DNA of 64,000 nt. Origin: Trichosphaerium sp. ATCC 40318. Lineage: Eukaryota; Discosea; Flabellinia; Trichosidae. Both the position numbers and the translations under genes were made by a program. Shown here piece by piece: positions 29,420 through 40,057 of the stretch. Each line of letters starts with the position of its first letter. The first letter of the stretch is position 1. Location: the NCBI GenBank assembly GCA_038496445.1, contig JALMLS010000185.1:46901-110900 (forward strand), in the 5' to 3' direction. The notes under the pieces were generated by a model. That model ran no database searches, had not been told where the DNA came from, and saw nothing but the letters and a program-made list of their open reading frames with translations.

Positions 29420-31865
29420 CTACGACATTGATATAATTTTTCCCTTTGTGGCATCAACTGCAGTAGACCGATGAATTCGTGCAAAACGTCTAAAAGGTAG
29501 AAACCGCTCTCTAGCATCACGAGAATAAATAAACACAATGACAATCGCAATTAGAATGATAAGAATTACACCAACAGCGACAGCGGATACCTAAACAAAA
29601 ACTGTGTAAATAAAAAAAAACCTATCAAACAACTTTTGTCCAACAGTTTTTTTACAGGCATGACTGAGACTACTTCTTTTTCAAAATACAATTTATGTGT
29701 AAGTTAAGTAACATTTTATACGTACAATTGGTATCCAGATATTATTCGAACTGCAACTTGTTGTTGTAAACCCAACAACAGCGATCAAGCTATTTTCTAA
29801 ATTGAAAAAAAACAAGTGAGCACGTTTTACATCTTATGAAGATGTATTTGTACCTGTCACTTTATAACTTTGTTGCTGGGTACCACATGGGGCCTGTTTT
29901 GGAGTAAAAAGTGTACAGTTTTCACCTGTAGACAAACAAGTCAACTTTAATGGTTTTTTTTTCTTCATGTAGTTTTGTACCTTCCCATTCGAGTAATGTC
30001 GTAGTTTCAGCTACTGCTTTTATATCTATATCTCCAAGAATATTAACACACCCTTTGACACGTACAATTGCATTATTCAAAGTTAATACTACTCCGTTTT
30101 GTACAATTAAATCGCCTGTAGGTGTTGTTAAAAAGTATGAAAGTATGTCACGGCACCTTGTATGTATATATCATCTGATAGTGTTGTATCATTAAACACG
30201 ACAAAATCTCCTTCAATACATATTCCTACAACTCCAGAACATTGTGTTGGTTCAGAAGTAGGTGTTTTCGTAAGTGTTGTCGTAGGTGGTGTCGTAGGTG
30301 GACGAGTAGGTGGTGTCGTAGGTGGACCTTTGAGAATAAAATGAGAAAAAACCGTTTATGTTTAACTTACCATTTTGAACTATTTCCATTATACTTGTAC
30401 TGGGTAAGTCACAAGAGAACATTTGAATACCAGTCATAAAACCTTTCAAAAATTAGCAAACAATATTAAACACCAAACAAACCTTTAAAAGCAGAATCTC
30501 CATCAATGTTTGCACCCAGCCTCATTTGTGCGCTTGTCGATGTTTTAATGTAGTCATTCTTTACGTTACTTTGCTGCTGCTGGGGACTCATATTCGTTCC
30601 GTTTATGTATAGAATTGCGCCTGAAGTTGAAGACATGGCGTCTGATATTAAATACAGAGTTATAGCAACTTGTGTCCACACATCTTTGAAGTTAATACTT
30701 TTCTAGGAAAGAAGTTATTTGTACCTTTTGGTATACCAAGCATGTCCCACGTAGACGTTAAACTTCCACCACTTTGGTACATTGATTCAAATCGCATTCT
30801 ATCATCGTCTATAGCGATTGAGGGTGTGTTTTAACTAAAAAACTTTGATACGAACCTTGTAGAACAAGAGAAATGTAAGTTTCAGCACCATAGTTCCCAA
30901 ATAAATATTGATCGCCTTCAAGCGATTCTTGACCAAACAAACAGTCAGCCACGTAAAGCTAGTAAGTGCATTCTTATTTGGACCTGGGTAAATCCATATT
31001 GATACAGTCATTGCAGCGAGGTTTTCACGGAGTGGATTAGAACTAGATAGATATACATAGCCACCCTAGTTTGATATTTAGTTATTTTATCTTGTAATAG
31101 TGTTCAGACACGAAAGTGTAGCCCCTGTGATTCTTGTGATACGTTGCCAGTTGGAACAAGTGCCAGTCCTGAATTATTATCCTAACTCACAATTAGATCA
31201 TGTTTAAAGTGCTTATCACGTGCTGTAAACGAGTTAAACTCTCCTTTATGAAAGTGTTCTGGCGGCGTGTAAGCAACAAAAAGATATGATATTGACATAC
31301 TTGATGGGCACTTAGGTGCGTATACTTGAATGGTAGTATTTTGGTCACTATTTCGTCTAGATATTATGGATACATTAAAGTGTTCTAAACGCAAACATTT
31401 GATTAACAAAATAGTTTAAAAAACATGAAGCACCTTGGTTAATTACTTCGCAAGCGTTGTTTCCAAATATACGAAAAGGAAAGCTGTTTGTATTGTCATA
31501 TTCATCAGCAACCTGACAGTCATAATCTCCATCGCTGTTGTCTACTTGGAACTCAAAGTTTATCCTATACATTAATTCTTACGATAAACACAATGTTTTC
31601 GCAGGTACGAGGGGGGTAGTACGTACTGTATTGAACCAACACGCGAATAGTCAAATGTGTAATTTGAATCAGTAATGCGCTCTACCATCTCGATGCTCCT
31701 CACAGTAGGACATTTGTACAGAAAAATGCTGAACTAAAGCAAACGTATTTAATTTGTTTTAGCTTTACTTGTTACCTGCCCGCTAGCACAGTTAATCAGC
31801 AGAAACGTCTGTAGTAGAATACGACAATACACCAAGCTAATCCCAATTTTGGGTAATTGATACAT
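29420..31865 (-). CDS. LamG-type single-pass membrane receptor, copy B
   Basis: Same architecture as copy A, with the full cytosolic tail. ATG 31865 gives MYQLPKIGISLVYCRILLQT, then FLLINCASGQ (signal peptide). The ectodomain has FSIFLYKCPTVRSIEMVERI, INFEFQVDNSDGDYDCQV and CPSSMSISYLFVAYTPPEHF. The LamG domain follows (MWTQVAITLYLISDAMS, RLGANIDGDSAFKGL). The Thr/Pro stalk differs in length from A and C. The membrane helix is followed by a basic tail SRDARERFLPFRRFARIHRS, then TAVDATKGK and a short end ISMS. The segment between EWEG and ENCTLF is an intron of about 55-60 bases, so apparent stops or shifts there in the copies are neutral. The phase after IYPG is unresolved as in A. Confidence 0.72.
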
Positions 31866-32177
31866 TTGCTACAAGACGATGATGAGTGATACAACCCTTT
31901 GTTTGTTTATAATAACGAATATCCTAGCTAAAAATAGGCTAAGGTAACCTAGCTTAAAAAACTCACGTGGTTAGTTCCAAGAAAACCGGGTTTGGCAGAT
32001 AATCTATTTTTATTACAGTTTATCCGACGCTGTTACGGCAAACATTTGACTGAATCATAGCCATCAAGAAGTTGAGGTTAACTGACATTTAAAACTTAAA
32101 GGTTTTCGGTTTTAGCAGAAAACTAGGAGTTTGAGAAAGTTCATGTGTGAGAATCAACCCTATTACAGCCCCTTGTC

Positions 32178-32280
32178 AATGGCTACTGTTACAAAATGGG
32201 AAGCTAGAGTATCATATGTCAATTTTGTAAGGAAGCTTTGTACAGCTGATGTTCATAAAATAGAGTTGTAAATCATTAAA
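32178..32280 (+). pseudogene. LRR-gene remnant, unit B
   Basis: Reads MATVTKWEARVSYVNFVRKL, then CTADVHKIEL and a stop. The LRR part present in unit A is deleted. It is kept at the same place between the receptor and 4TM genes. Confidence 0.6.
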
Positions 32281-32420
32281 GAAGCGCCATCTTAGACAAA
32301 TAGAAAGGCTTTAGCACTAAGAAGTTCTTTTATTACGCCTAACAGCCTAGGTGCCAAGACGTAGTCTAGGATTAGATGACCACAAAGACTATAGCTAACC
32401 ATTCATTTATTTTTGGTGAA

Positions 32421-32852
32421 TCAAGTATTGTTACTGTGAACATACACAGGAACTATAAAGAAGTAACATATGGCCAGTATCAATCGAACTACACCCATAG
32501 CTATGAAAACGAACGAGCTTTCCTCTATACTATGTACAAATCGTGAGAAGACAGTGGCACCATACACAAGAAAACCAAAAGAGGCAACACCAAACAAAAT
32601 GCTAGGAACCCCAACAGCAATTATCAAATTCTTTTTTGTTCTACCTATACGAGGCAATAACATTGTGAGCCCATGCATAATGAGTGCACTTATGAAAGTG
32701 AAAGCTCCATCAAAGATAGACCATTTGTGTATTCCTATCTCTGGACAAAATGTTAAATCATTGCAAACAAAAACAAGTTTAACCTCTGCGTTTCTATTAC
32801 ATAACATAAACAGACTTAGTGGAACAAGAGTTCTCATAATAAGACTGTACAT
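32421..32852 (-). CDS. Four-helix membrane protein of the cassette
   Basis: 143-residue frame from ATG 32852. Four hydrophobic stretches: RTLVPLSLFMLCN, AFTFISALIMHGLTMLL, LIIAVGVPSILFGVASFGFL and FIAMGVVRLILAICYFFIVP. A short loop with two cysteines (CNDLTFCPEIG) lies between helices 1 and 2 and a basic loop (PRIGRTKKN) between helices 2 and 3. That arrangement resembles small tetraspan proteins, but no family is recognised. The C-terminal unit copy (40332-40664) keeps helices 2-4. It lies 3' of the F-box gene on the same strand about 220 bases away, so the two could be one transcript. Confidence 0.6.
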   Translation of the reverse strand: MYSLIMRTLVPLSLFMLCNRNAEVKLVFVCNDLTFCPEIGIHKWSIFDGAFTFISALIMHGLTMLLPRIGRTKKNLIIAVGVPSILFGVASFGFLVYGATVFSRFVHSIEESSFVFIAMGVVRLILAICYFFIVPVYVHSNNT

Positions 32853-33070
32853 GTTTCAAACAGTGTTTTAAAACAAACTGAACAAAGACGGTCAATGTCT
32901 GAGGTTGAATTAGAAACACGTGCTAGAGGTTAAACTGAGGAAGAGTTTTGAAATATGCAATACCTCCATCGTAATAACATGTTAGATTTATGGCATAAAA
33001 CCATCCTAGACCAAACTCTATAGCACCTGCAATAACCCTAAATTACTATTACCAACTGTTCAACATAGGG

Positions 33071-33421
33071 TCACGTGTACATGACGTACATAAATATCCT
33101 AAGTTGCATTATTAAGCAATTGTTTTGAATGGTTTTGCCAAGCTTAAGCCATTTCTCTGCTATTGCTGCTTCCCTTTCCATTTTCTTTCGTTGTAGTACA
33201 ATATCTAGCGTTTCAATGTACCACTGAGACCATATGACCGGATCTTCAACACAATATGCCCAACGGGTAGATACGACACGTGCGTTGCGAACACCATCTA
33301 AATTCAAGTTTTTTAACACCAATAGAAACGTTTCATCGGGTAGTGTATCAAATGGACTGTTTATGTTGTCATCTTCAATGTTATGAAGTCTAATGAATTG
33401 GGAGTTAATTAAAGCTGACAT
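33071..33421 (-). CDS. F-box protein of the cassette, copy B
   Basis: 116-residue frame from ATG 33421. MSALINSQFIRLHNIEDDN, then an F-box (FDTLPDETFLLVLKNLNLDG, VRNARVVSTRW) and a Trp-rich and charged segment (DPVIWSQWYIETLDIV, KMEREAAIAEKWLKLGKTI). A second exon downstream is likely: after TTATTGCAG near 33035 the minus strand encodes GAIEFGLGWFYAINLTCYYD, with an equivalent in unit C. The F-box predicts binding to SKP1 in an SCF complex. No substrate-binding repeat is attached, unlike other F-box genes in the window. Confidence 0.72.
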   Translation of the reverse strand: MSALINSQFIRLHNIEDDNINSPFDTLPDETFLLVLKNLNLDGVRNARVVSTRWAYCVEDPVIWSQWYIETLDIVLQRKKMEREAAIAEKWLKLGKTIQNNCLIMQLRIFMYVMYT

Positions 33422-33539
33422 ATGGTGCCATTTGATACTTTATTCAATAAGTTGTTAAGTTTATGCACGTGTTTTATTTAGTAGATTTAAGCCCTCTTTG
33501 CTGTTTGTGATTTTTGGTTTTCGTGTTTAGTCAGATTTG

Positions 33540-33640
33540 ACAGCTCTTGCAACTTCTGTTACTTCTTACAAGATCTTGTTAGTTCTCGCGAGATCTGTCA
33601 AAAACTACAAGATCTGACGGATCTTGTCAGTTCTGGAACA
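33540..33640. repeat. Cluster of AGATCT/GATCTTGT motifs
   Basis: Repeated short motifs (ACAAGATCTTGTTAGTTCT, CGCGAGATCTGTCA, ACAAGATCTGACGGATCTTG) with a perfect hairpin ACAAGATC/GATCTTGT at 33607-33614 and 33620-33627. Related motifs mark the outer edge of unit A (about 29245-29272) and of inverted unit C (about 39725-39755). They could be breakpoints or remnants of the element that spread the cassette. Confidence 0.6.
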
Positions 33641-34319
33641 AACTAAATCCACTTGGACAGGTACGACACATACTAATTTATTGTGACACCACGTGTTCTA
33701 ACCACCATTGTTTTATTTGGTACATTAGCTTATGTAGTTCTGTTGATGTCTCTAATGACCTCTAAGGTCCAATGATTGTCTCCTATACTCTAAAACGGAT
33801 TCTTACGCTATGTTAATACCGCATACATGCAGCGCAAGATACTTTGGAAGGGCTTGGAATTTTCTTTGAGGTTTTAACGTTCTCACGTTAAATACTCCTT
33901 TTTACGCCTGAATGTGCCAGCATTTGCGCATGGTGCTAGTAGGTTAACATGCAAATAGTTTTTAATCCGGCCCATCGCGTCGTCATCAAAAAAGTCAACT
34001 TTTGTAAACCCAAAAATTGTGGATTTCACAATAAACAACACGTAACTCCCCAATGTCGCAACACCGATGTGGCTTTTCCAAGTATTATGGCAAACGCCCA
34101 AAGTAGCGCGTGTTTAAATTGTCAAACAGAGAATCCATACAGTATGTACTTCATAACATCTGCGATACTGGCAACCAATATTTCTTTGGGCTCCGATTTT
34201 TACAGCAGCATTGAAGCCTTACGGATTTACCTATGTTGACTATCCCGTGTTTGACATGCGGACTAAACTTAAAAAACAACGTAGTGTTATTGGTATTTGA
34301 AAAGCAAAGACATCAATGG
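33641..34319. other. Transposon-derived flank, no clear gene
   Basis: Between the end of cassette B and the readable part of the piggyBac-like transposase. It contains short open frames (33949-34239 plus, 33883-34101 minus) with Cys/His-containing stretches but no family I can name. The plus-strand frame may be the N-terminal part of the transposase. Confidence 0.35.
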
Positions 34320-35390
34320 CATTTTTCACCTTCAAGTGAAACAATAAGATTTTTAAAAACTTGCTATTCACAAGCACATATGAACAACATCACACTGACC
34401 TAAAAAATGGGATCACTACCCATATGAAGAACTTCTCTGGCATAGTGATATGGCATGGGATTATTGCAATACGGAATATTTGCACATTGTGGAGCACAGG
34501 TGAAGCACAAATTTTATTTACTTGGAAAACAGGTTTGTTGCCACTTAATCACTACTTCAACATCTCTGCCAACATGAAATTTGATGCTAACATGGTACAC
34601 TCATTTCTAGTGATTGTCTTTAAGCGCCACATGGTACCAGATTATTTCACTTGTGTTGATGAACTCTGTATTCCAGCACAATATTTCAATTGCCTTTTAA
34701 AAACTCACAACATTAAGAAACCGTACGCCTGGGCCATAGAATTGAAGTGTCTCGATGATTCGAACTAGGTATCTGATTGACTTTATCAAGCGCTTTGATA
34801 TAGCCTCATCTCACACCAAATGAATCCTTCTTTCATGTGCAAAATGGTCGAAAACAATTGGAAGGTGCCATTTTTTTACAAGTGACTAATTTTTGTTCAG
34901 CCATGGATCTCAACAAGCCGGGGGACTTTGGCTTAGACGCTACTGTATCATGTAACACCAACCACTGTCAGTGGCCTTGAAGCAATCACTTGCAAAAAAA
35001 GTGCCTGTGGGATACACAAGATTGGCACCATTGTACAAAACTGCTTCCGTTGCAACAAATAACAATGAAATCGTAAAGTTGGCCACCACTCTCTACTGTG
35101 TGCATGATGACAAAAGTTCATTTGACAGCAGCAAGAAAAGATATGTTCAAAAATAATAATGATAACACCAAGGGAAATAGTGATCAATTTAGCCAGCTGG
35201 TCAAGTCCTATTGTACAGATAGGCGGTTCAAAAAATGGAACATGACACTTCTTGTTGGTTGGTTTTACTACACCCTCACAAATGCTTCTATTCTGTATAA
35301 GTGTCAAGACGGTGCCCTTACTCCCAAAGGTTTTTTACAAGAAATTGTAACGGAATTACTTCTCACAGGGACAGGAAAATAACCTCCTAA
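34320..35390 (+). pseudogene. Decayed piggyBac-like transposase
   Basis: Three frames must be joined to follow the protein, so it is broken. Recognisable parts: FSGIVIWHGIIAIRNI then WSTG, which matches the piggyBac pattern of a GI.K...I.DYWST block, followed by LPLNHYFNISANMKFD; then DYFTCVDELCIPAQYF...KKPYAWAIEL, equivalent to the DE..IPF...KPHKWGIK block with the second catalytic acid; and DNTKGNSDQFSQLVKSYCTD then RRFKKWNMTLLVGWFYYTLT then NASILY, the VD..D....Y...R...KW conserved end. No terminal repeats or TTAA duplications were identified by eye. Confidence 0.72.
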
Positions 35391-35523
35391 TAAATTTGTG
35401 ACAGGATTAATAGCCTTCTAATAAATTTGTGACAGTTTTTTTTGTGACAGTTTTTTTTGCAAGAAATTGCAACGGAATTGCTTCTCACAGAGACAGAAAA
35501 TAATCCTAATACTTTTATGACAG
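35331..35523. repeat. Short tandem duplication of the transposase 3' end
   Basis: 35331-35404 and 35451-35523 share TTTTTTACAAGAAATTG..ACGGAATT..CTTCTCACAG and AATAA motifs. A CTAATAAATTTGTGACAG unit is repeated again between them. It looks like local slippage or recombination after the element died. Confidence 0.65.
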
Positions 35524-35816
35524 TTTTTTTTTTTTTGTGATTTTTCATGACGACTCCTTTGGCCGGACTTGTTTTTATGGCTCCTGGGTGATTAGTAATG
35601 AGAGGGCACCTACGTGAATGTATCAGCTGGGAAAGCAGTGTACACTGGCAGCTAGAAAAAATGGAAAGCCAACTCAAAAGGCAAATTTCATGATCCACAA
35701 GAACGTAACACTCGTTCATCATGGCAAGTTACTACTGCTATCACTGCAATGGCTACGTAACAAATGAAGTTTGGCCGAAGATTTTGACAGTGTTCCTTTA
35801 AGAAATTTCAAGTTTT

Positions 35817-36206
35817 CATGGAGATCGAACAATTTTATTTTTGGATCGCTTGTCACCTCACATTAAAAAAGGACACCTTTTACAATGTATAGAAAAGAAT
35901 GTCATGACCATGGTGTGGCCAGCACATACATCTCATTTTCAACAACCTCTCGATGATAAACCATTTGCGACCTTAGCCAAGACTTACACAAAAATGCATG
36001 CACAAGAGAGTAAGCATACCATAGTGACTAGGAGCCAACAATATTTTAATTCGAGTATTGTTCAAGAAGCAAAAAGACAAGCCTTATTACCTCATATCAT
36101 TAAAAGCGCTTGGGAGAGTGTTGCTATATGGCCATATGATCGTAAAAAAATTTTGGACCAAGCAAAAAATATTTTGGTAAAAAAAGTTGTAGAATATGCT
36201 CAGTAG
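35817..36206 (+). pseudogene. Pogo/Tigger-like DDE transposase, C-terminal fragment
   Basis: Open frame whose readable start is DRTILFLDRLSPHIKKG. It contains MVWPAHTSHFQQPLDDKPF, the hallmark of the DDE_1 (pogo/jerky) superfamily where LPP.TTH..QPLD precedes the last catalytic acid region. It ends in a Lys-rich segment after IIKSAWESVAIWPYDRKK. The N-terminal DNA-binding region and the first catalytic acid are absent, so it is not functional. It is a different family from the adjacent piggyBac remnant on the same strand. Confidence 0.75.
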
Positions 36207-36299
36207 TGTTCATGGCGTGTGACGAAAGTTTTAAATTGCTAGCTTAAATTGTGTAAAAATAAAAAATAAATTACAAAAGAAACATGGCATTTTTTTGGG

Positions 36300-36612
36300 A
36301 CACTTTACATGTTTGCTACAAGACGATGATGAGTGATACAACCCTTTGTTTGTTTATAATAACGACAATATCCTTTGTTATTTTTATTACAGTTACCCGA
36401 GCAAACATTTGATTGAATTATAGCCATCAAGAAGTTAAGGTTTGACATTCAAACCTAACGGTTAACCTGTTTGCAACGGAAAAGTAGGAGCTCTACACGT
36501 GTTTAAGAAAGTTCATGTGTGAGAATCATCCACTATTCCAGCCCTTGTCAATGGCTACTGTTACAAAATGGGAAGCTTTCAATGTTTCCGTACAGCTGAT
36601 GTTCATATGTAA
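36300..36612. repeat. Fragment of cassette in direct orientation
   Basis: Matches 31855-32235 of unit B in the same orientation, from TACAAGACGATGATGAGTGA to the LRR-exon start MATVTKWEA, with small deletions. Just to its right the cassette continues in the opposite orientation. The junction near 36615-36640 is therefore a foldback point. Confidence 0.75.
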
Positions 36613-36639
36613 AACTACAAGAATCTATTTGAACGACTA

Positions 36640-36900
36640 AAACCTGTCAATACCTTCACAGTATTCAACACTTGTATGCCACATATTTGGGGGCAAGGTA
36701 GATGTCAACAGTATGAGCCCATGGCTTTGACACCATCATCCGTGCTGCTATCTTGGTCACCTGAATTACAGCTAAAGCTGTGATGCCTCTTGTTCACAAG
36801 CCACTTACGTCTATTGTATGAACGCCACTTAATGCCAAAATAGCGTTATCTGATATAGTTTTGCAGTTTCGTAACTCTACTTTACCCAGGCACTGTCAGC
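36640..36900 (-). pseudogene. LRR-gene remnant, unit C
   Basis: On the minus strand KVELRNCKTISDNAILALSG, then VHTIDVSGL, a stop, and RGITALAV. These are LRR repeats of the F-box/LRR family with stops. It retains more repeat sequence than the remnants in units A and B. Confidence 0.6.
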
Positions 36901-37153
36901 TTGTGTTCGTGACGAAAAAAATAGTCTGGTGGCTTATAGCAAAGTCAACTTTCAAATCACCGTAGTCATAACCGAACTAAACGGTTAGAAAACCGGTTTC
37001 AAAGCCTAAACACGTGATTGTTTTTAAGCAAGGATACCTTAACCTATTTTTAGCTAAAAGCTCTTTTCGGAAGGTCCAAAATCCAAAGCTGCTCGTTTAG
37101 CGTTTTTTAAACAACTGAAGGGTTACATCACTCACCATAGCCTTTATAAAGCA

Positions 37154-39584
37154 ATGTATCACAGGCCCAGTATTAGCCCTGTGTATTTTCATATTCTAAT
37201 ACAGATATTTCTGTTAATTAAGTGTACTAGCGCCCAGCAGGTATAAGTAAATACTAAATAATTGACGTAAATAATACTTTGTGTCTAGGGCAGTATTTTT
37301 CTGTACAAATGCCCTTCTGGCGATGATATCGAGATGGTAGAGCGCATGACTTCCCCAAATTATATTTTTGATTATTCACGTGTTGGTTCTATTCTGTACG
37401 TAATACACCTTTTTACGTGTGAAAAACATTGTTTTCTCATTCTGAATGTGTAGGATAAACTTTGAGTTCCAAGTAGATAACAATAATGGTCATTATGAAT
37501 GCCAAGCTGATGATATGTCGGTAACTACTGATACATTTCCAATTCGAGTATTTGGTAATGGAGATGAAGATTGCCGTACAATTGCCAAAGGTACTTCATA
37601 TTTTTTTACTTTTGTTAACCAAATCGCACGCGTAGACAACTTTAATGTATCCATATTATCTGCAGAGAATATGAGCCAAAATAGTGTCATTCAAGTTTAC
37701 GCACCTAAGTGCCCATCAGGCACACCAATACCATATCTGCTTGTCGCTTATACACCGCTAGAGTACTTTCATAAAGGAGAGTTTAACTCGTTTACAGCAC
37801 GTGATAAGCACTTTAACATGATCTAATTTTGAGCTAGGATAATAATTCAGGACTGACACTTGTTCCAACTGGCAACGTATCACAAGAATCACAGGGCCTA
37901 CACTTTCGTGTATGAACACTATTACAAGATAAAATAATTAAATACCGAACTAGGGTGGCTATGTATATCTATCTAGTTCTAACCCACTCCGTGAGAGTCT
38001 TGCTGCAATGACTGTATCAATATGGATTTACCCAGGTATACACAATGAAAGCGGTTTATGAGGCTGACTGTTTGTTTGATCAAGAATCGTTTGAAGGAGA
38101 TCAATATTTATTTGGGAACTATGGTGCTGAAACTTACATTTCTCTTGTGCTACAAGGTTCGTATCAAAGCTTTTTAGTTAAAACACCCTTAAATTGTTAT
38201 AGATGATGATAGGATGCGATTTGAAGCAATGTACCAAAGTGGTGAAAGTTTAACGTCTACGTGGGACATGCTTGGTATACCAAAAGGTACAAATAACTTC
38301 TTTCCAGAACAGTATTAACTTCAAAAAGATGTGTGGACACATGTTGCTATAACTCTGTATTTAATAACAGACGGCCTGGACTCAACTTCAGGCGCAATTC
38401 TATACATAAACGGAACGAATACAAGTCCCCAGCAGCAGAGTAAAGCAAAGAATGACTACATTAAAACATCGACAAGCGCACAAATAAGGCTGGGTGCAAA
38501 CATTGATGGAGATTCTTCTTTTAAAGGTTTGTTGGTGTTTAATATTGTTTGCTAATTTCCGAAAGGTTTTATGACTGGTATTCAAATGTTCTCTTGTGAC
38601 TTACCCAGCACAAGTATAATGGAAATAGTTCAAAATGGTAAGTTAAACATAAACGATTTTTTCTCATTTTATTCTCAAAGGTCCACCTACTCCACCACCT
38701 ACGACAACACCACCTACAACAACGCCTACTGTTGTACCTACTTCTCCACCAACACAATGTTTTGGAGTTGTAGGAATATGTATTGAAGGGGATTTCGTCG
38801 TGTTTAATGATACAACACTATCAGATGTCATATACATACAAGGTGCGTGACACTGTTATGCATCGAAACTCCAATGTTTGTTAACAACACCTACAGGCGA
38901 TTTAATTGTACAAAACGGAGTAGTATTAACTTTGAATAATACAATTGTACGTGTCAAAGGGTGTGTTAATATTCTTGGAGATATAGATGTAAAAGCAATA
39001 GCTGAAACTACGACATTACTCGAATGGGAAGGTACAAAAACATGAGAGGAAAAAAAACCATCAAAGTTGACTTGTTTGTCTACAGGTGAAAACTGTACAC
39101 TTTTTACTCCAAAACAGGCCCCATGTGGTACCCAGCAACAAAATTATAAAGTGACAGGTACGAATACATCTTCATAAGATGTAAAACGTGCTCACTTGTT
39201 TTTTTTTCAATGAAGAAAATAGCTTGATCGCTGTTGTTGGGTTTACAACAACAAGTTGCAGTTCAAATAATATCTGGATACCAATTGTACGTACAAATTG
39301 TTACTTAACTCACACGTAAATTGTGTTTTGAAAAAGAAGTAGTCTTAGTCATGCCTGTAAAAAAACTGTTGGACAAAAGTTGTTTGATAGGTTTTTTTAT
39401 TTACAAAGTTTTTGTTTAGGTATGCGCTGTCGGTGTAATTCTTATCATTTTAATTGCGATTGTCAGTGTGTTTATTTATTCTCGAGATGCTAGAGAGCGG
39501 TTTCTACCTTTTAGACGTTTTGCACGAATTCATCGGTCTACTGCAGTTGATGCCACAAAGGGAAAAATTACATCAATGTCGTAG
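37154..39584 (+). CDS. LamG-type single-pass membrane receptor, copy C
   Basis: Most diverged of the three. ATG 37154: MYHRPSISPVYFHILIQIFL, a signal peptide. The ectodomain has FLYKCPSGDDIEMVERMTSP, INFEFQVDNNNGHYECQADD, CRTIAKGTSYFFTFVNQIAR and FNVSILSAENMSQNSVIQVY. The LamG part is GGYVYLSSSNPLRESLAAMT, VSIWIYPG, DDDRMRFEAMYQSGESLTST, WTHVAITLYLITDGLDSTSG and RLGANIDGDSSFKG. The stalk has PTPPPTTTPPTTTPTVVPTS. Then come GVVLTLNNTIVRVKGCVNIL and CTLFTPKQAPCGTQQQNYKV, and the helix VGVILIILIAIVSVFIYS followed by RDARERFLPFRRFARIHRS and the end ITSMS. Differences from A/B are concentrated in the first ectodomain. A TGA at about 39042 falls in an intron. Confidence 0.7.
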
Positions 39585-39759
39585 TTTAAATAATACCTCT
39601 TCTGATAATAAACTCCACAAAGAATAAATAAACAAACCAGCTCACTAATGCACAACATGAACTATTTGATATTGTACCTGCATATTGTCCGTACCATTCA
39701 AGTTTGCAACACGTTTGGCAGAAGTATAAGATCTTAACAAAACTGACAGATCTTGTAAG

Positions 39760-39985
39760 TTCACCTCACACTACTTCATGATTATTTAACGTCAATAAGT
39801 ATTACACTACAACATGAAAAAGTGCTGAAACGAGTAATTTCACACCATAATAGACCGTCCTACACTACCATCAAGTTTAGTGTACATTACAGTATAAAAA
39901 AAGAATAATCGTTTAGTTGCACATTTGGCAAACAAAACAGTGCCGAAACGGTTCTCACACGTGTAAACAGCAGACAAGGGTGAGT
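39760..39985. repeat. Direct repeat flanking unit C F-box/4TM block, left
   Basis: About 225 bases matching 41409-41627 in the same orientation (shared TAAGTATTACACTACAACAT, AATTTCACACCATAATAGAC, TAATCGTTTAGTTGCACATT, CGAAACGGTTCTCAC). It borders the F-box/4TM block. No coding potential is recognised. Confidence 0.85.
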
Positions 39986-40057
39986 GGCTTAAATCTACTA
40001 AATAAAACACGTGCATAAACTTAACAACTTATTGAATAAAGTATCAAATGGCACCAC

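Larger units (their letters stand above)
29353..33575. repeat. Cassette unit B (most complete)
   Basis: About 4.2 kb, direct repeat of unit A. All three genes appear readable here, so it is the reference for the cassette. Its left edge matches A at CTATAAGTGAGCTGGT. Its right edge runs into a cluster of AGATCT/GATCTTGT motifs and then transposon debris. Confidence 0.88.
36640..39745. repeat. Cassette unit C, inverted receptor part
   Basis: Reverse complement of the receptor portion of units A and B (LRR remnant plus LamG gene). The F-box and 4TM genes of this unit are not inverted with it but lie at 40332-41330. Its outer edge again carries AGATCTTAACAAAACTGACA and GATCTTGT. Confidence 0.85.

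Noticed and set aside
37331-37352. tRNA-like string TGGTAGAGCGCATGACT (also in the other two cassette copies)
   Set aside because: It resembles a tRNA D-arm, but no anticodon or T-arm follows with proper pairing. In all three cassettes it encodes the receptor segment IEMVER, with codon-level conservation.
39035-39060. Premature TGA in LamG receptor copy C
   Set aside because: Comparison of the copies shows that the segment between EWEG and ENCTLF is a short intron (GTACAAAA to TCTACAG) in all three, so the stop is not translated.
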